The position numbers and the translations under genes are program-made. 64,000 nucleotides of DNA, from positions 62,001 to 126,000 of the forward strand of contig CALDGQ010000023.1 of NCBI GenBank assembly GCA_937941765.1. The letters are read 5' to 3'. The notes under the pieces are model-generated. The model did no database searches, had not been told where the DNA came from, and worked only from the letters and a program-made list of their open reading frames with translations. Shown piece after piece: positions 1 through 8,331 of this stretch (within the stretch, counting starts at the first letter, position 1; each line of letters opens with the position of its first letter). The DNA comes from an uncultured Saprospiraceae bacterium. GTDB taxonomy: Bacteria > Bacteroidota > Bacteroidia > Chitinophagales > Saprospiraceae.

Positions 1-272
1 GTGGTAGATAAATTATCTATTGAATTTGAACTCAAATGATCAGCACTTGTAGTAGACAAAGTCATTGCAACCACTAAAGCTATAGGAATGGACATCATAA
101 TTAAATTATTTAAATTAAAAAAATGGGTCCAATTATTTGTTGGTGGAATTGAAGTTGGAGGAATTGTGGGAAAGTTTTTGATAATAGATTCCACCCTAGC
201 CTCGCTAAGTTCTGTTGGAACTTTTCGAGCATTGTCAAACAATCCTTGATGTTTGGTATCTTTTCGTTTCAT
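1..272 (-). CDS. Partial membrane protein, likely anti-sigma partner of the adjacent ECF sigma factor (3' end off the window)
   Basis: About 90 N-terminal residues are visible; the rest lies beyond the left edge. The protein starts with a basic N-terminus (MKRKDTKHQ), has a proline-rich stretch near residues 40-46, and then one hydrophobic segment at about residues 55-75 that should cross the membrane. Its ATG overlaps the TGA of the upstream sigma factor gene in an ATGA arrangement, which implies translational coupling. ECF sigma factors are commonly co-transcribed with a single-pass anti-sigma factor, so that role is inferred from context. No anti-sigma domain can be recognised in the visible part. 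Confidence 0.6.
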   Translation of the reverse strand, partial: MKRKDTKHQGLFDNARKVPTELSEARVESIIKNFPTIPPTSIPPTNNWTHFFNLNNLIMMSIPIALVVAMTLSTTSADHLSSNSIDNLST

Positions 273-811
273 AAAGCGATTGATTTGGCAATTTTTAGAA
301 TGGATGTAATCGTATTGTTTTTTTCTTTCAGCAAACCTTTTAACTTCTGTCTACCTCGACTGATTTTTGTTTTAACAGCGCCTTCTGTACTCTCTTGAAT
401 CACTGCAATCTCTTTCATACTAAATCCGCTAACTTCGAATAAGATCAGTGCATCTTTTTGTTTTTCGGGCAATTTATCAAGTGTACGATAAAGCAATTGA
501 ATATCTAATAAAGTCTCTGCAGATACTTCTTTAGATTTCAAACGTTCAGCATGTCCTTCTAGCAATTCTGCTTTGTATTTCTTTTTGCGCCAATTGCTAA
601 TAGATTTATTACGTGCTGCTCGAATCAAATAATGTAAGAGTTGATGCTTCTTTTCAATTTTATCAAAATGCAAATAAGCAGATAATAAAACATCTTGCAC
701 CAAATCCTCCACATCCATCTTTCCATAAACCAATGCCGAACAGTATCGGAGCAAAGGTTCGTGACAAGCTTGATACGCTTTTAAAAACGCCTGTTGTTTT
801 GAATCAGCCAT
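269..811 (-). CDS. ECF-type RNA polymerase sigma-70 family sigma factor
   Basis: This 180-residue protein has the two-domain layout of an ECF sigma factor. Region 2 lies at about residues 10-75, with the core-binding motif DVEDLVQDV and the basic RAARNKSISNW helix. Region 4 lies at about residues 105-160 and contains LPEKQKDALIL followed by the helix-turn-helix GFSMKEIAVIQESTEGAVKTKISRGRQKL. It should direct RNA polymerase to a small regulon. The downstream membrane protein gene overlaps it by four bases and is a candidate anti-sigma factor. The start is the first ATG and suits the family length. Confidence 0.9.
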   Translation of the reverse strand: MADSKQQAFLKAYQACHEPLLRYCSALVYGKMDVEDLVQDVLLSAYLHFDKIEKKHQLLHYLIRAARNKSISNWRKKKYKAELLEGHAERLKSKEVSAETLLDIQLLYRTLDKLPEKQKDALILFEVSGFSMKEIAVIQESTEGAVKTKISRGRQKLKGLLKEKNNTITSILKIAKSIAL

Positions 812-882
812 ACATAAATAATTGTTTCATGGGGATAGTCGTGTGGGTAGTGAAAAGGTTACATTGGATATTTTGAACTGCA

Positions 883-917
883 GAATATTGAATAAGGAAT
901 ATCGAATGTCGAAGTGG
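883..917 (+). repeat. Heptad-periodic intergenic repeat, element 1 (GAATATT-type words)
   Basis: Five consecutive 7-bp words starting with GAA run from 883 to 917: GAATATT, GAATAAG, GAATATC, GAATGTC, GAAGTGG. They are followed by a core containing TTGTGAAC and CTGTGAA at about 920-950. No good complementary arm is visible, so this looks like one arm of the hairpin type seen at 51.1 and 55.2 kb, or a decayed copy. The 295 bp between the sigma factor gene and the next gene hold nothing else that I can recognise. Confidence 0.65.
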
Positions 918-1106
918 AGCTTGTGAACAACCACCTGTGAATTCGCTTTTAAATTGTCTTAATATTCTGTCAAATTTTGAAGGTCATCAATCATTCCATT
1001 ACCTAATTTTTATTTGTAATTTTGATTTTTCAATATTCTTAGAACTTCTTTTTTAAAATAGTGAATTTAGCATAGAATACCAATTTCTAAGAAACAAATC
1101 AACTTT

Positions 1107-1577
1107 ATGAAGGCTGCAACTGTCAAACAAATAAAAGAAGAATTAGTAGAAAGATCGCCGAAAGAGTTGGTGGAATTGTGTCTTCATTTGTCAAAATTCA
1201 AAAAGGAAAATAAGGAATTGTTGACCTATTTATTGTATGAAGCGGGTGATGAAGCCAATTTTGTAAAAGAATTGAAAATAGAAATAGATGAGCAATTTGA
1301 AAATGTAAATCGGAAAAATTATTATTTCATGAAGAAAGGGATTCGGAAAATTTTGACAAATATTAAAAAGCATATTCGATATTCTAAAAACAAAGAAACA
1401 GAAGTCGAGTTGCTAATTTATTTTTGTATCAGCTTAAAACAATTTTCTCCTTCTTATCGGAATAATTTAATGATAAGAAATTTGTATCGACGACAAGTAG
1501 ATTTGATCAAAAAGAAAGTGGCTAAATTGCATGAGGATTTGCAATTTGATTATGCTGGAGTGATTGAGGAATTGTAA
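1107..1577 (+). CDS. Hypothetical helical protein
   Basis: This is a 156-residue, lysine- and glutamate-rich soluble protein with no signal peptide and no membrane segment. Predicted from composition it is almost all alpha-helical, with the N-terminal part (about residues 5-60) resembling short antiparallel helices. I do not recognise a family. It stands alone on the plus strand, divergent from the sigma factor gene and facing the lipoprotein gene that ends at 1635. The start ATG is preceded by an AT-rich leader without a clear Shine-Dalgarno site. It is probably a real gene because the frame is long and codon use matches neighbours. Confidence 0.65.
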   Translation: MKAATVKQIKEELVERSPKELVELCLHLSKFKKENKELLTYLLYEAGDEANFVKELKIEIDEQFENVNRKNYYFMKKGIRKILTNIKKHIRYSKNKETEVELLIYFCISLKQFSPSYRNNLMIRNLYRRQVDLIKKKVAKLHEDLQFDYAGVIEEL

Positions 1578-1634
1578 GTTCCCTAATAGCACTGTTTGTT
1601 TTCAACAATACAACTACAATATTTATACTAAACC

Positions 1635-2048
1635 CTATTTACTAGCACTAATAATATACCGATCATAAAAACTATTCATCCCATCCAATTCTAAGGTGTT
1701 GCCATCCAAGACATAATTTAATTCCAATATATCTCCGCCTCCTGAAATAACAATGGTTTTGGCAACTTCATCAATTACATAGGTTGAGGCATCCACTTTT
1801 TTTTCATCACTAATATTGGTCGAACTTGCAATTACATTTCCTTCATAATTATTTGACTCTTGAAAATCTAGTGAAAAATCTTTAATTGAAAAATCGATCA
1901 TTTCTTGACCATTAATAATGAAAGAGGAAGCTTCCCAATTTGCAATTAGAAGGTCTTTGTCAGTGATTAGTTCCTTTGAACAACTTGAAAGGAACAAAAG
2001 TGCAAACAATGTTATATTAGCTGCGATGCTTAATGAATTAGTTTTCAT
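1635..2048 (-). CDS. Small lipoprotein, lipocalin-like
   Basis: The 137-residue product begins with a lipoprotein signal (hydrophobic stretch ending LFLSSCSKEL, lipidated Cys at about residue 23). The mature part is beta-rich, with alternating strands such as IANWEASSFIING and KTIVISGGGDILELNYVLDGNTLELDG. That is the look of the small lipocalin-like domains frequent in Bacteroidota lipoproteins, where the phrase following the signal is often a 'W' motif (here ANWEAS). It is predicted to sit in the cell envelope. No ligand can be inferred, and the lipocalin assignment is a fold-level guess. Confidence 0.65.
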   Translation of the reverse strand: MKTNSLSIAANITLFALLFLSSCSKELITDKDLLIANWEASSFIINGQEMIDFSIKDFSLDFQESNNYEGNVIASSTNISDEKKVDASTYVIDEVAKTIVISGGGDILELNYVLDGNTLELDGMNSFYDRYIISASK

Positions 2049-2167
2049 AGTGGAAAAATATTTTGTGATAATAATTGGAGGGAGGGAGTAGATTGGCTTA
2101 CATTATTATGAACTCCTAATATAATGCCAAATTATGTTAAACAGAATTCAGGCTTCTGCCAAATAAA

Positions 2168-2201
2168 AATAGCCTAACTGAAATGCTCCAGTTAGGCTAT
2201 T
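2168..2201 (-). terminator. Intrinsic terminator downstream of the DUF805 gene
   Basis: A perfect 13-bp inverted repeat (2168-2180 with 2189-2201) encloses an 8-nt loop. On the minus strand it is followed by a T-rich run, and on the plus strand by TACTATTTTTTTT. It lies 19 bp beyond the stop codon of the minus-strand gene that ends at 2220. Confidence 0.85.
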
Positions 2202-2219
2202 ACTATTTTTTTTAATCAA

Positions 2220-2609
2220 TTAATCTTCAACTAAGTGTCTAGCCAAATCATCTCCCGCTAACACTTCCTTAGGATTGGGTCCATATTTATTGGTACCTGG
2301 CGTGCCATCAACACACATAAAATAAATCAGAATCAGTCCAATTAAAGGAATTAAAGCGATTAAAATAAACCATCCGCTTTTGTCTGTATCATGTAGCCTT
2401 CTGATAGCTACCGCTAGACCTGGAATGAATGATGCTAACGCATAAATTCCATAAAGGACAGGCATCCCATATAAACTGTCAATTCCAGCTGCTACCATCA
2501 AAGCGATGATATTGAAAAGGAAGAAATACCAATATTCACTTCTTCGAGCACGGCCATTGAAGTCAGCGTACTTTTTGAAAGCTCGCACATAATAATTGAA
2601 AGGATTCAT
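2220..2609 (-). CDS. DUF805 family inner-membrane protein
   Basis: This 129-residue protein matches the DUF805 (YhaH-like) family. It has the N-terminal motif FNGRARRSEYWYFFLFN, hydrophobic segments at about residues 27-45, 50-70 and 80-98, the conserved RRLHDTDKSGW signature between helices, and the short soluble tail with DGTPGTNKYGPNP. The family is widespread in bacterial inner membranes and its function is unknown. A strong terminator follows directly, so the gene is likely transcribed alone. The C-terminal ten or so residues (LAGDDLARHLVED) extend past the usual family end. Confidence 0.92.
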   Translation of the reverse strand: MNPFNYYVRAFKKYADFNGRARRSEYWYFFLFNIIALMVAAGIDSLYGMPVLYGIYALASFIPGLAVAIRRLHDTDKSGWFILIALIPLIGLILIYFMCVDGTPGTNKYGPNPKEVLAGDDLARHLVED

Positions 2610-2834
2610 AAGGTTTGGTTTAAAAAGGTTATAAAAATTGGTTGTTTCATTTTGCTTTCACTATTCTAATTTAGTAAAATAATTCAGTTATTAATAATTT
2701 GAATCATTTTTAATAAATATAAATTCAGATAATATATTAGAAAAAAAACAGAGAATCAAGTGTGTACATTGTTGTAAACATAATCCATATTATGAAGGAT
2801 TTATAAGAAATAAAGAAAAATTTATGGAGATAAA

Positions 2835-3734
2835 CTATTCTAAATTAAACTTGACAGGTAAATTAACAACTGTATTGATTGGTTGACCATTCTCCTTTCC
2901 TGGTAATGCCCATTTTTTTAAGTATGTTTTTACAACATTGAAAGCTTGCTCTCCACATCCCCCACCTACGTTTTTTACTATTTCAGGATTTTCCATTACC
3001 CCTTCATTGTTGACTAGAAAACGAATGATGACCTCTCCTTGAATCCCTTTTTTTCTTGCTTCAATTGGGTAACGAACACTTTGATAAATTTTAGTCAACA
3101 TTTCTTTATTGGAACATGCCTTTCGTGATTCTAGGTCTTCCGTGTTGATACAAGATTTGGAGTAAACTGGCATTTCTTCCGGACTCGCGTAATAGATAGT
3201 TGGATTGTTATAATTCAAATTTCCATTGTTAAAATTGGCCCATTTCCCATCCACTTGAACACCAAAATCATTATTATAAAACGCACTTATTCTATCAAAT
3301 TGAGGCGCTTCTTTCAATTTCCCTTTTAAGGTTAACAATCCTAACTTGTTATTTTTCTTGATGACAATATATTTAGAAATATATCCTATAGAGTCGTATT
3401 TTTCGCTTTTCGAATTTCCTTCAGCATCGATTAAAAAAGATTCATTATTGAGTTTTACGGAAGCTAGACCTTCATTAAAATCAGATGCCCTTTGATACTT
3501 TAGTGGAATAATAATAGTCATCCACTCGTTTACATAACCCCACTTTCCTTCTTTGTTAACGGCCGCCAATCCTTCTTGAAATTCTTTTACATCTTCGTAA
3601 TAATCTGAAATCCGTTTATTGGTCTGATCTACGAAATAGCATTTCCCTCTTGTACATTTCTTTTTTGGAATGGTAAGTTGTGCATTGGCTGTAAATCCAA
3701 TACACATTAATCCTAAAAATAATAAATACTTCAT
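2835..3734 (-). CDS. WG-repeat protein with C-terminal TonB-like domain
   Basis: A signal peptide (residues 1-18, ending TANAQ) precedes WG-type repeats at about residues 40-170, recognised by EGLAAVNKEGKWGYVN and related copies of the pattern. The last 80 residues form a TonB C-terminal domain: VRYPIEARKKGIQGEVIIRF, NNEGVMENPEIVKNVGGGC and the final strand LPVKFNLE. Such proteins in Bacteroidota carry a free periplasmic TonB-C domain rather than acting as classical TonB, and their role is uncertain. The product is predicted to be periplasmic. The 299-residue frame is intact. Confidence 0.85.
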   Translation of the reverse strand: MKYLLFLGLMCIGFTANAQLTIPKKKCTRGKCYFVDQTNKRISDYYEDVKEFQEGLAAVNKEGKWGYVNEWMTIIIPLKYQRASDFNEGLASVKLNNESFLIDAEGNSKSEKYDSIGYISKYIVIKKNNKLGLLTLKGKLKEAPQFDRISAFYNNDFGVQVDGKWANFNNGNLNYNNPTIYYASPEEMPVYSKSCINTEDLESRKACSNKEMLTKIYQSVRYPIEARKKGIQGEVIIRFLVNNEGVMENPEIVKNVGGGCGEQAFNVVKTYLKKWALPGKENGQPINTVVNLPVKFNLE

Positions 3735-4221
3735 TTGCTTTGAATTGATTTTCTCTTGAGACTGTGTTTCTCTAAGATAGCATTATATAAGTATTTTGAA
3801 TGGGAATTGGGTGGAAATAATTGTTTTTGGGAATTTTGGTTATCTTGGATTTAATGGAAATGTCTAATCCATTTGGCACTTTCACTACATTGTTTTGCGA
3901 AAGAAATGATATGACTTACAATAGTTAATTTTGATCATCATTTTTTCCTTGATGAAAAAACGAAGCAAAAAAATCACGGCTGTAAATATTTATCTAAAAT
4001 TTAAATTGCTCCACGCAAAATCTCGAAACTCGCAACACTTTCAGTGGCTCAAACAGCGATCTTTTTTCCTCCCTCCGCACTTCTAAATTTCTTAACGATA
4101 AATCTTTAATGCCGAGGCCACCCGCCTCAAATCCTGCAACTTATTATTTATTAGAGTATAAGATATTGTTTCAGGAAAACTGCAAAACAAGTACTCTGCA
4201 CCTTTTTATAAATGTTTGATA
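3735..4221. other. Intergenic stretch without a recognisable gene
   Basis: No convincing frame runs through these 487 bp on either strand. The part from about 3940 to 4140 contains short GC-richer words (GCTCCACGCAAAATCTCGAA, CCACCCGCCTCAAATCC). A related phrase (CCACCCGCTTCAAAATCC) recurs at about 4973-4990, so both may be remnants of one dispersed intergenic repeat. That relation is inferred by eye. Confidence 0.4.
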
Positions 4222-4683
4222 CTATCCTCTCTTGATCTCAATCTTAAAATGCACATCATGTATCTTCTTAATTTCGATAATAAAATCTCGATTTTCAGCA
4301 GAGTCATACTTAGTAAAATAACATGCTATTTTCAAAACATGATGACGTTCTTTTGGATCTGGAAAAGGAAATAGTCGGTTGTGTAATTCTACAAATGACG
4401 GTCCGATTTGATAACGCATTTCATCAAAGGCATCTGCTTTTTTCTGAGAAATTTTGACTAAATCTGTGGAGATTTCGTTTGTGGAATAAGCTAATTGTTC
4501 GATGTGCTGGACGATGGTGTCAAATTCATCTAACAATTCAATTGGAGATACTGGGTTTTCAATATCCAATGCTTCTGCCAAATATTCCTTAATCAATTTT
4601 GCTTTATCTGTGAATGGCGCTAAGTTTTCGTAGTTTAATTCCGAAGATTCAATAGCGTCATAAAGGGATCGATCTGTATTCAT
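4222..4683 (-). CDS. Hypothetical soluble protein
   Basis: This acidic 153-residue protein has no signal peptide or membrane segment. The N-terminal two thirds appear helical (PFTDKAKLIKEYLAEALDIENPVSPIELLDEF and the following segment), and the end (residues 110-153) carries charged beta-like strands such as HVLKIACYFTKYD and HFKIEIKRG. I do not recognise the family. It is flanked upstream by a bidirectional hairpin at 4739-4773, so it probably has its own promoter in the short interval. It is likely a real gene by length and codon use. Confidence 0.6.
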   Translation of the reverse strand: MNTDRSLYDAIESSELNYENLAPFTDKAKLIKEYLAEALDIENPVSPIELLDEFDTIVQHIEQLAYSTNEISTDLVKISQKKADAFDEMRYQIGPSFVELHNRLFPFPDPKERHHVLKIACYFTKYDSAENRDFIIEIKKIHDVHFKIEIKRG

Positions 4684-4738
4684 AATATGAATTTAGAGAA
4701 AATCTTTTTGTAAATGAATATTCAATTGAGATTAAAAT

Positions 4739-4773
4739 AAATACCACTACAATTTTAAATTGTAGTGGTATTT
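4739..4773 (-). terminator. Bidirectional hairpin, probable end of the deo transcript
   Basis: The sequence is a nearly continuous 17-bp inverted repeat (4739-4755 with 4757-4773), which in RNA would fold with a small AT loop. It is followed by T-rich tracts on both strands. It is the first strong terminator downstream of deoD on the minus strand, although it lies about 300 bp beyond that stop codon. Confidence 0.7.
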
Positions 4774-4875
4774 TTAATTTCGTATAGTGACAGATTGAAA
4801 TCTAATTTCAGACAAATCAAAATAATCTTCAATAACTTTCTATCTCTTTTTTTAGTTTCCAAGGAATCTGATTTT

Positions 4876-4946
4876 GTTACTTTTTCAATTGAAAAAAAGT
4901 AACCAAAATTCTAGATTTTAAAAACCTGCCTATGCCGGCAGGCAGG
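4876..4946. repeat. Two palindromes in the deoD downstream region
   Basis: The first palindrome, 4876-4903, pairs GTTACTTTTT with AAAAAGTAAC around a CAATTG core. The second, 4925-4946, contains CCTGCC and GGCAGG arms around TGCCGGCA and is strikingly GC-rich for this region. A related GC-rich palindrome lies between deoD and the dehydrogenase gene at 5833-5849. These look like dispersed intergenic palindromic repeats and not gene-specific sites. Nothing else is visible between 4774 and 5069. Confidence 0.6.
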
Positions 4947-5069
4947 CTCGTCCCTCAAACATTTAAAATCCGCCACCCGCTTCAAAATCCAATCTTTGAC
5001 TTTATCACTAGACAATATTAAACCAATTTAATTACTTCAATTGAAACTATCACATCTAAGTTTAATCTT

Positions 5070-5768
5070 TTATGCTAACTCCAAAGCAATCTTCATCATA
5101 TCCGTGTATGACTTTTCACGATCTTCCGAAGAAGAAGCTTTTCCGGTAATGATATTATCACTAACTGTTAGTATAGACAAACCACGTGCATTTAAACGGG
5201 CTGCTAATGTATATAACATTTGCGATTCCATTTCTACTGCCAGGACATTGTGCTTGATCCACTTATCCCAACGATTTGGATTGTCATCATAAAAAGTGTT
5301 GGTACTGAAAATATTTCCTTGAAGTGTTTTGATTTTTTTCTTTTTGGCAATATTATAAGCTTCCAATAATAAATCAAAGTCTGCAGCTGCTGCATAATCC
5401 AATCCTTCAAAGTAATATCTATTCGCACCAGAATCTCCAGAGGCACTCGTCGCTAATATAACTTGCCCGATCTTCAGATTTTTTTGAATGGCACCACAAG
5501 TTCCAACTCTGATGACATTTTTAACACCAAATCCTGATATCAATTCATTAACATAGATACTTAGAGAACCCATTCCCATTCCTGAACCTTGAACAGATAC
5601 TTTTTTTCCTTTGTAAGTTCCTGTAAAACCCAACATTCCTCTTACGTTATTGTAACATTTAGGATTTTTAAGGAAATTTTCAGCCATAAATTTGGCTCTT
5701 AACGGATCACCAGGTAATAAAACTGTTTTGGCGATTTGTGATTTTTTTGCTCCTATATGAAAACTCAT
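5070..5768 (-). CDS. deoD: Purine-nucleoside phosphorylase, DeoD type
   Basis: DeoD cleaves purine (deoxy)ribonucleosides with phosphate to give a free base and (deoxy)ribose 1-phosphate. The 232-residue protein shows the hexameric-type signatures: LLPGDPLRAKFMAENFL near the N-terminus (phosphate site), GTCGAI at about residue 90, VEMES near 180 (ribose binding) and SDNIITG near 205, where the conserved Asp lies. I chose the ATG at 5768 because MSFHIGAKKS aligns with the N-terminus of Escherichia coli DeoD, whose His at position 4-5 enters the neighbouring active site. An in-frame ATG at 5801 would add 11 unrelated residues. It is the last gene of the deo operon, 105 bp after the dehydrogenase gene. 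Confidence 0.95.
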   Translation of the reverse strand: MSFHIGAKKSQIAKTVLLPGDPLRAKFMAENFLKNPKCYNNVRGMLGFTGTYKGKKVSVQGSGMGMGSLSIYVNELISGFGVKNVIRVGTCGAIQKNLKIGQVILATSASGDSGANRYYFEGLDYAAAADFDLLLEAYNIAKKKKIKTLQGNIFSTNTFYDDNPNRWDKWIKHNVLAVEMESQMLYTLAARLNARGLSILTVSDNIITGKASSSEDREKSYTDMMKIALELA

Positions 5769-5832
5769 TGCTTTGCTTTTTTTCTGCAATGTGGTACACA
5801 CATTGCAAGTTAATTATATCACCCCTGTCTGA

Positions 5833-5849
5833 CCTGGCGATCTGCCAGG
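5833..5849. repeat. GC-rich palindrome between the dehydrogenase gene and deoD
   Basis: CCTGGC at 5833-5838 pairs with GCCAGG at 5844-5849 across a 5-nt loop, and flanking CTGTCTG and CAGGC extend the partial symmetry. It resembles the palindrome at 4925-4946. It could act as an mRNA-stabilising or processing hairpin inside the operon, or simply be a dispersed repeat. There is no T-run long enough to make it a clear terminator. Confidence 0.55.
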
Positions 5850-5873
5850 CAGGCTTTGAGGGTTTTTATTCGT

Positions 5874-8264
5874 TTAGGCTCCGTAAGGAATCCAGATGTT
5901 TTTAATTTGTGATGCCTTTCTTAAGAATAATTCTCCTTCACCCATTTCACGATCTTGCCAGTCTCTATATTTTCCAAAATTCACCCAGGTACGCTTCATG
6001 TTTTCAGCTGCAAATAATTCAACTTGCTTACTACCTTCTTTTGTCCCGAAATACCACATGCCATCTACATCGTAATGTTTTGCTAATGTATCCGCCAATT
6101 CTTCTTTGTAACCAGTAACGATATTAACAGTGCCTGCAGGAACATCTGAAGTTTCTAGTAACTGGTAAAAATCAGTTGCAGAAAGTGGTGATGTTTCAGA
6201 AGGAACAACAACAACATTGTTGCCCATTGTGATTGCAGGAATGACCGTCGAAATAAATCCTAACAATGGAAAGTCATTTGGACAAACAATTGCCATAACA
6301 CCAATATTTTCTGGCATTGCAATCGTTACATTTCGGTGAGCTGTGTGATGTACATGTCCGTCATACTTGTCGGCCCAAGCTGCATACGTATAAATACGAT
6401 CAATCGACATGTCTACTTCCTTCAAAGCAGCAGCCATTGAGCATTCTGTCATGCTTGCAATTCGAGTTGCAAACTCTTCTTTTCTTAGGATTAAATTTTC
6501 CGCTAAATAGTAAAGTACTTGTGCTTTTTTGTGACCAACCATACCTGCCCACTTATTATTTTTACGAGCAGCTTCTACGGCATTACGAATGTCTTTTCTA
6601 TTTCCGAGCGACACTTCTGCGAGATAATCTCCACTTGGATTGGTAACTTCTAAACTATAGCCACCATCAGGTCTAGCTTGCTTTCCGCCGATGTACATTT
6701 TCAACGTACGATCGATATCTGGCATCGCTAAATCATGTTTTCCATTCGACTTGGCAGAAACACGTTTTCTAGTAAATGGTTTGTTAGATAATTTACTTTC
6801 TGATTTCAGTTTGATGTATTCATGCAATCCTTCACGTCCACCTTCTCGTCCATATCCTGATTCTCTATAACCACCGAAACCTGCTGCTGCATCAAATACA
6901 TTGGTACAATTGATCCAACAAACACCTGCTTTGATTTGAGGGGCAACATCTAGTGCTAAGTTGATATTTTCAGTCCAAATACTAGCTGCTAATCCGTAAC
7001 GTGTGTTATTTGCTAATTTCACTGCCTCTTTATGGGTACGGAATGTTGTAGAAACTAAAACAGGTCCAAAAATCTCTTCTTGTGAAATATAAGAAGATGG
7101 CGCTACTTCTGTAAACATGGTTGGTGGATAAAAATAGCCACTTGTTGGACAAGACCATGATGGTTGCCATAATTTTCCGCCTTCTTTTACACCTTTTGCT
7201 ACCAACTTGGTAATTGTTTCTAATTGAGATTTATCAACAATAGCACCGATATCAATCCCTTTATCTAGTGAGTCTCCAACTCGCAATTTTTCCATTCGGT
7301 TGCGAATTTTTTTGTATAATTTCTCCGCAACACTTTCTTGAACTAACAATCTAGAGCCGGCACAACACACTTGACCTTGATTAAACCAAATGGCATTTAC
7401 AATTCCTTCTACGACACTATCCAAATCAGCATCTTCAAATACAACAAATGGAGATTTACCACCTAATTCTAATGATAATTTTTTACCAGATCCTGCTGTT
7501 GATCTTTGTATAATTTTTCCAACTTCAGTAGAACCAGTGAATGCAATTTTTTGTACATCTGGATGTTCTACTATAGCTGCACCTGTCTTTCCATCACCTG
7601 TGACGATGTTGACAACACCTGGAGGCAAACCAATTTGATCGCAAATTTCGGCAAATAATAGTGCCGTTAATGAAGTGAATTCAGCTGGTTTTAAAACAAT
7701 ACAATTACCAGTTGCTATGGCTGGTGCAATTTTCCATGCCATCATTAATAATGGAAAATTCCATGGAATGACTTGACCGATTACACCGATTTCTTTGTAG
7801 TCCTTTAAATCCGTTTCCATCAATTGTGCCCAACCAGCATGATGATAAAAATGACGCGCTACTAAAGGGATATCAATATCACGAGTTTCACGGATTGGTT
7901 TCCCATTATCCATCGATTCTAACACTGAGAATAATCTCGAGTGCTTTTGAATCTGTCTTGCGATTGCGTACAGATAACGTGCACGTGCATGACCACCTAT
8001 TTTGACCCAACCAGGTAATGCTTTTTTCGCTGCTTTTACTGCATCATCAACATCTTTTTCATTCCCTTCTGCAATTTTGGCTAACTTCGTTTTGTTGGCT
8101 GGATTGACAGAGTCAAAGTACTTTTTGGAATTCGGTTTTTTCCATTTTCCATTGATGTACTGGTCAAATTTATTTCCTCTTGATGCTAAGAATTCGAGTG
8201 CAGCTTTGTCACTTTCTGGAGCTGGACCGTAATCAAGTGTTTTATATATTTCTTTAACTTTCAT
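5874..8264 (-). CDS. Two-domain aldehyde dehydrogenase, ALDH16-like, in the deo operon
   Basis: This 796-residue protein contains a complete NAD(P)-dependent aldehyde dehydrogenase domain at about residues 30-500. It has IPWNFPLLMMAWKIAPA, FTGSTEVGK, the catalytic Glu motif LELGGKSPFVVFEDADLD and the catalytic Cys in GQVCCAGSR at about residue 300. It is followed by a second, shorter ALDH-like domain at about 520-796 (MYIGGKQARPDGG, VCPNDFPLLGFISTV, YFGTKEGSKQVE) that has no catalytic Cys segment. This architecture is that of the ALDH16 family, in which the second domain is non-catalytic. Placed between deoC and deoD, the likely substrate is the acetaldehyde released by DeoC, oxidised to acetate. 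That substrate is inferred from context. Confidence 0.88.
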   Translation of the reverse strand: MKVKEIYKTLDYGPAPESDKAALEFLASRGNKFDQYINGKWKKPNSKKYFDSVNPANKTKLAKIAEGNEKDVDDAVKAAKKALPGWVKIGGHARARYLYAIARQIQKHSRLFSVLESMDNGKPIRETRDIDIPLVARHFYHHAGWAQLMETDLKDYKEIGVIGQVIPWNFPLLMMAWKIAPAIATGNCIVLKPAEFTSLTALLFAEICDQIGLPPGVVNIVTGDGKTGAAIVEHPDVQKIAFTGSTEVGKIIQRSTAGSGKKLSLELGGKSPFVVFEDADLDSVVEGIVNAIWFNQGQVCCAGSRLLVQESVAEKLYKKIRNRMEKLRVGDSLDKGIDIGAIVDKSQLETITKLVAKGVKEGGKLWQPSWSCPTSGYFYPPTMFTEVAPSSYISQEEIFGPVLVSTTFRTHKEAVKLANNTRYGLAASIWTENINLALDVAPQIKAGVCWINCTNVFDAAAGFGGYRESGYGREGGREGLHEYIKLKSESKLSNKPFTRKRVSAKSNGKHDLAMPDIDRTLKMYIGGKQARPDGGYSLEVTNPSGDYLAEVSLGNRKDIRNAVEAARKNNKWAGMVGHKKAQVLYYLAENLILRKEEFATRIASMTECSMAAALKEVDMSIDRIYTYAAWADKYDGHVHHTAHRNVTIAMPENIGVMAIVCPNDFPLLGFISTVIPAITMGNNVVVVPSETSPLSATDFYQLLETSDVPAGTVNIVTGYKEELADTLAKHYDVDGMWYFGTKEGSKQVELFAAENMKRTWVNFGKYRDWQDREMGEGELFLRKASQIKNIWIPYGA

Positions 8265-8331
8265 AGTTTATCTTTACTAGGGGATGCTCCCTTGGTTATC
8301 TTTTTACCGTTCCGTTGGAACTCTTTGTTTT

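Noticed and set aside
5769-5801. The 11-residue N-terminal extension of DeoD
   Set aside because: Alignment with known DeoD proteins starts at the later ATG at 5768.
7390-7638. Plus-strand frame inside the dehydrogenase gene
   Set aside because: It is a shadow of the conserved minus-strand enzyme; many similar antisense frames exist across the window.
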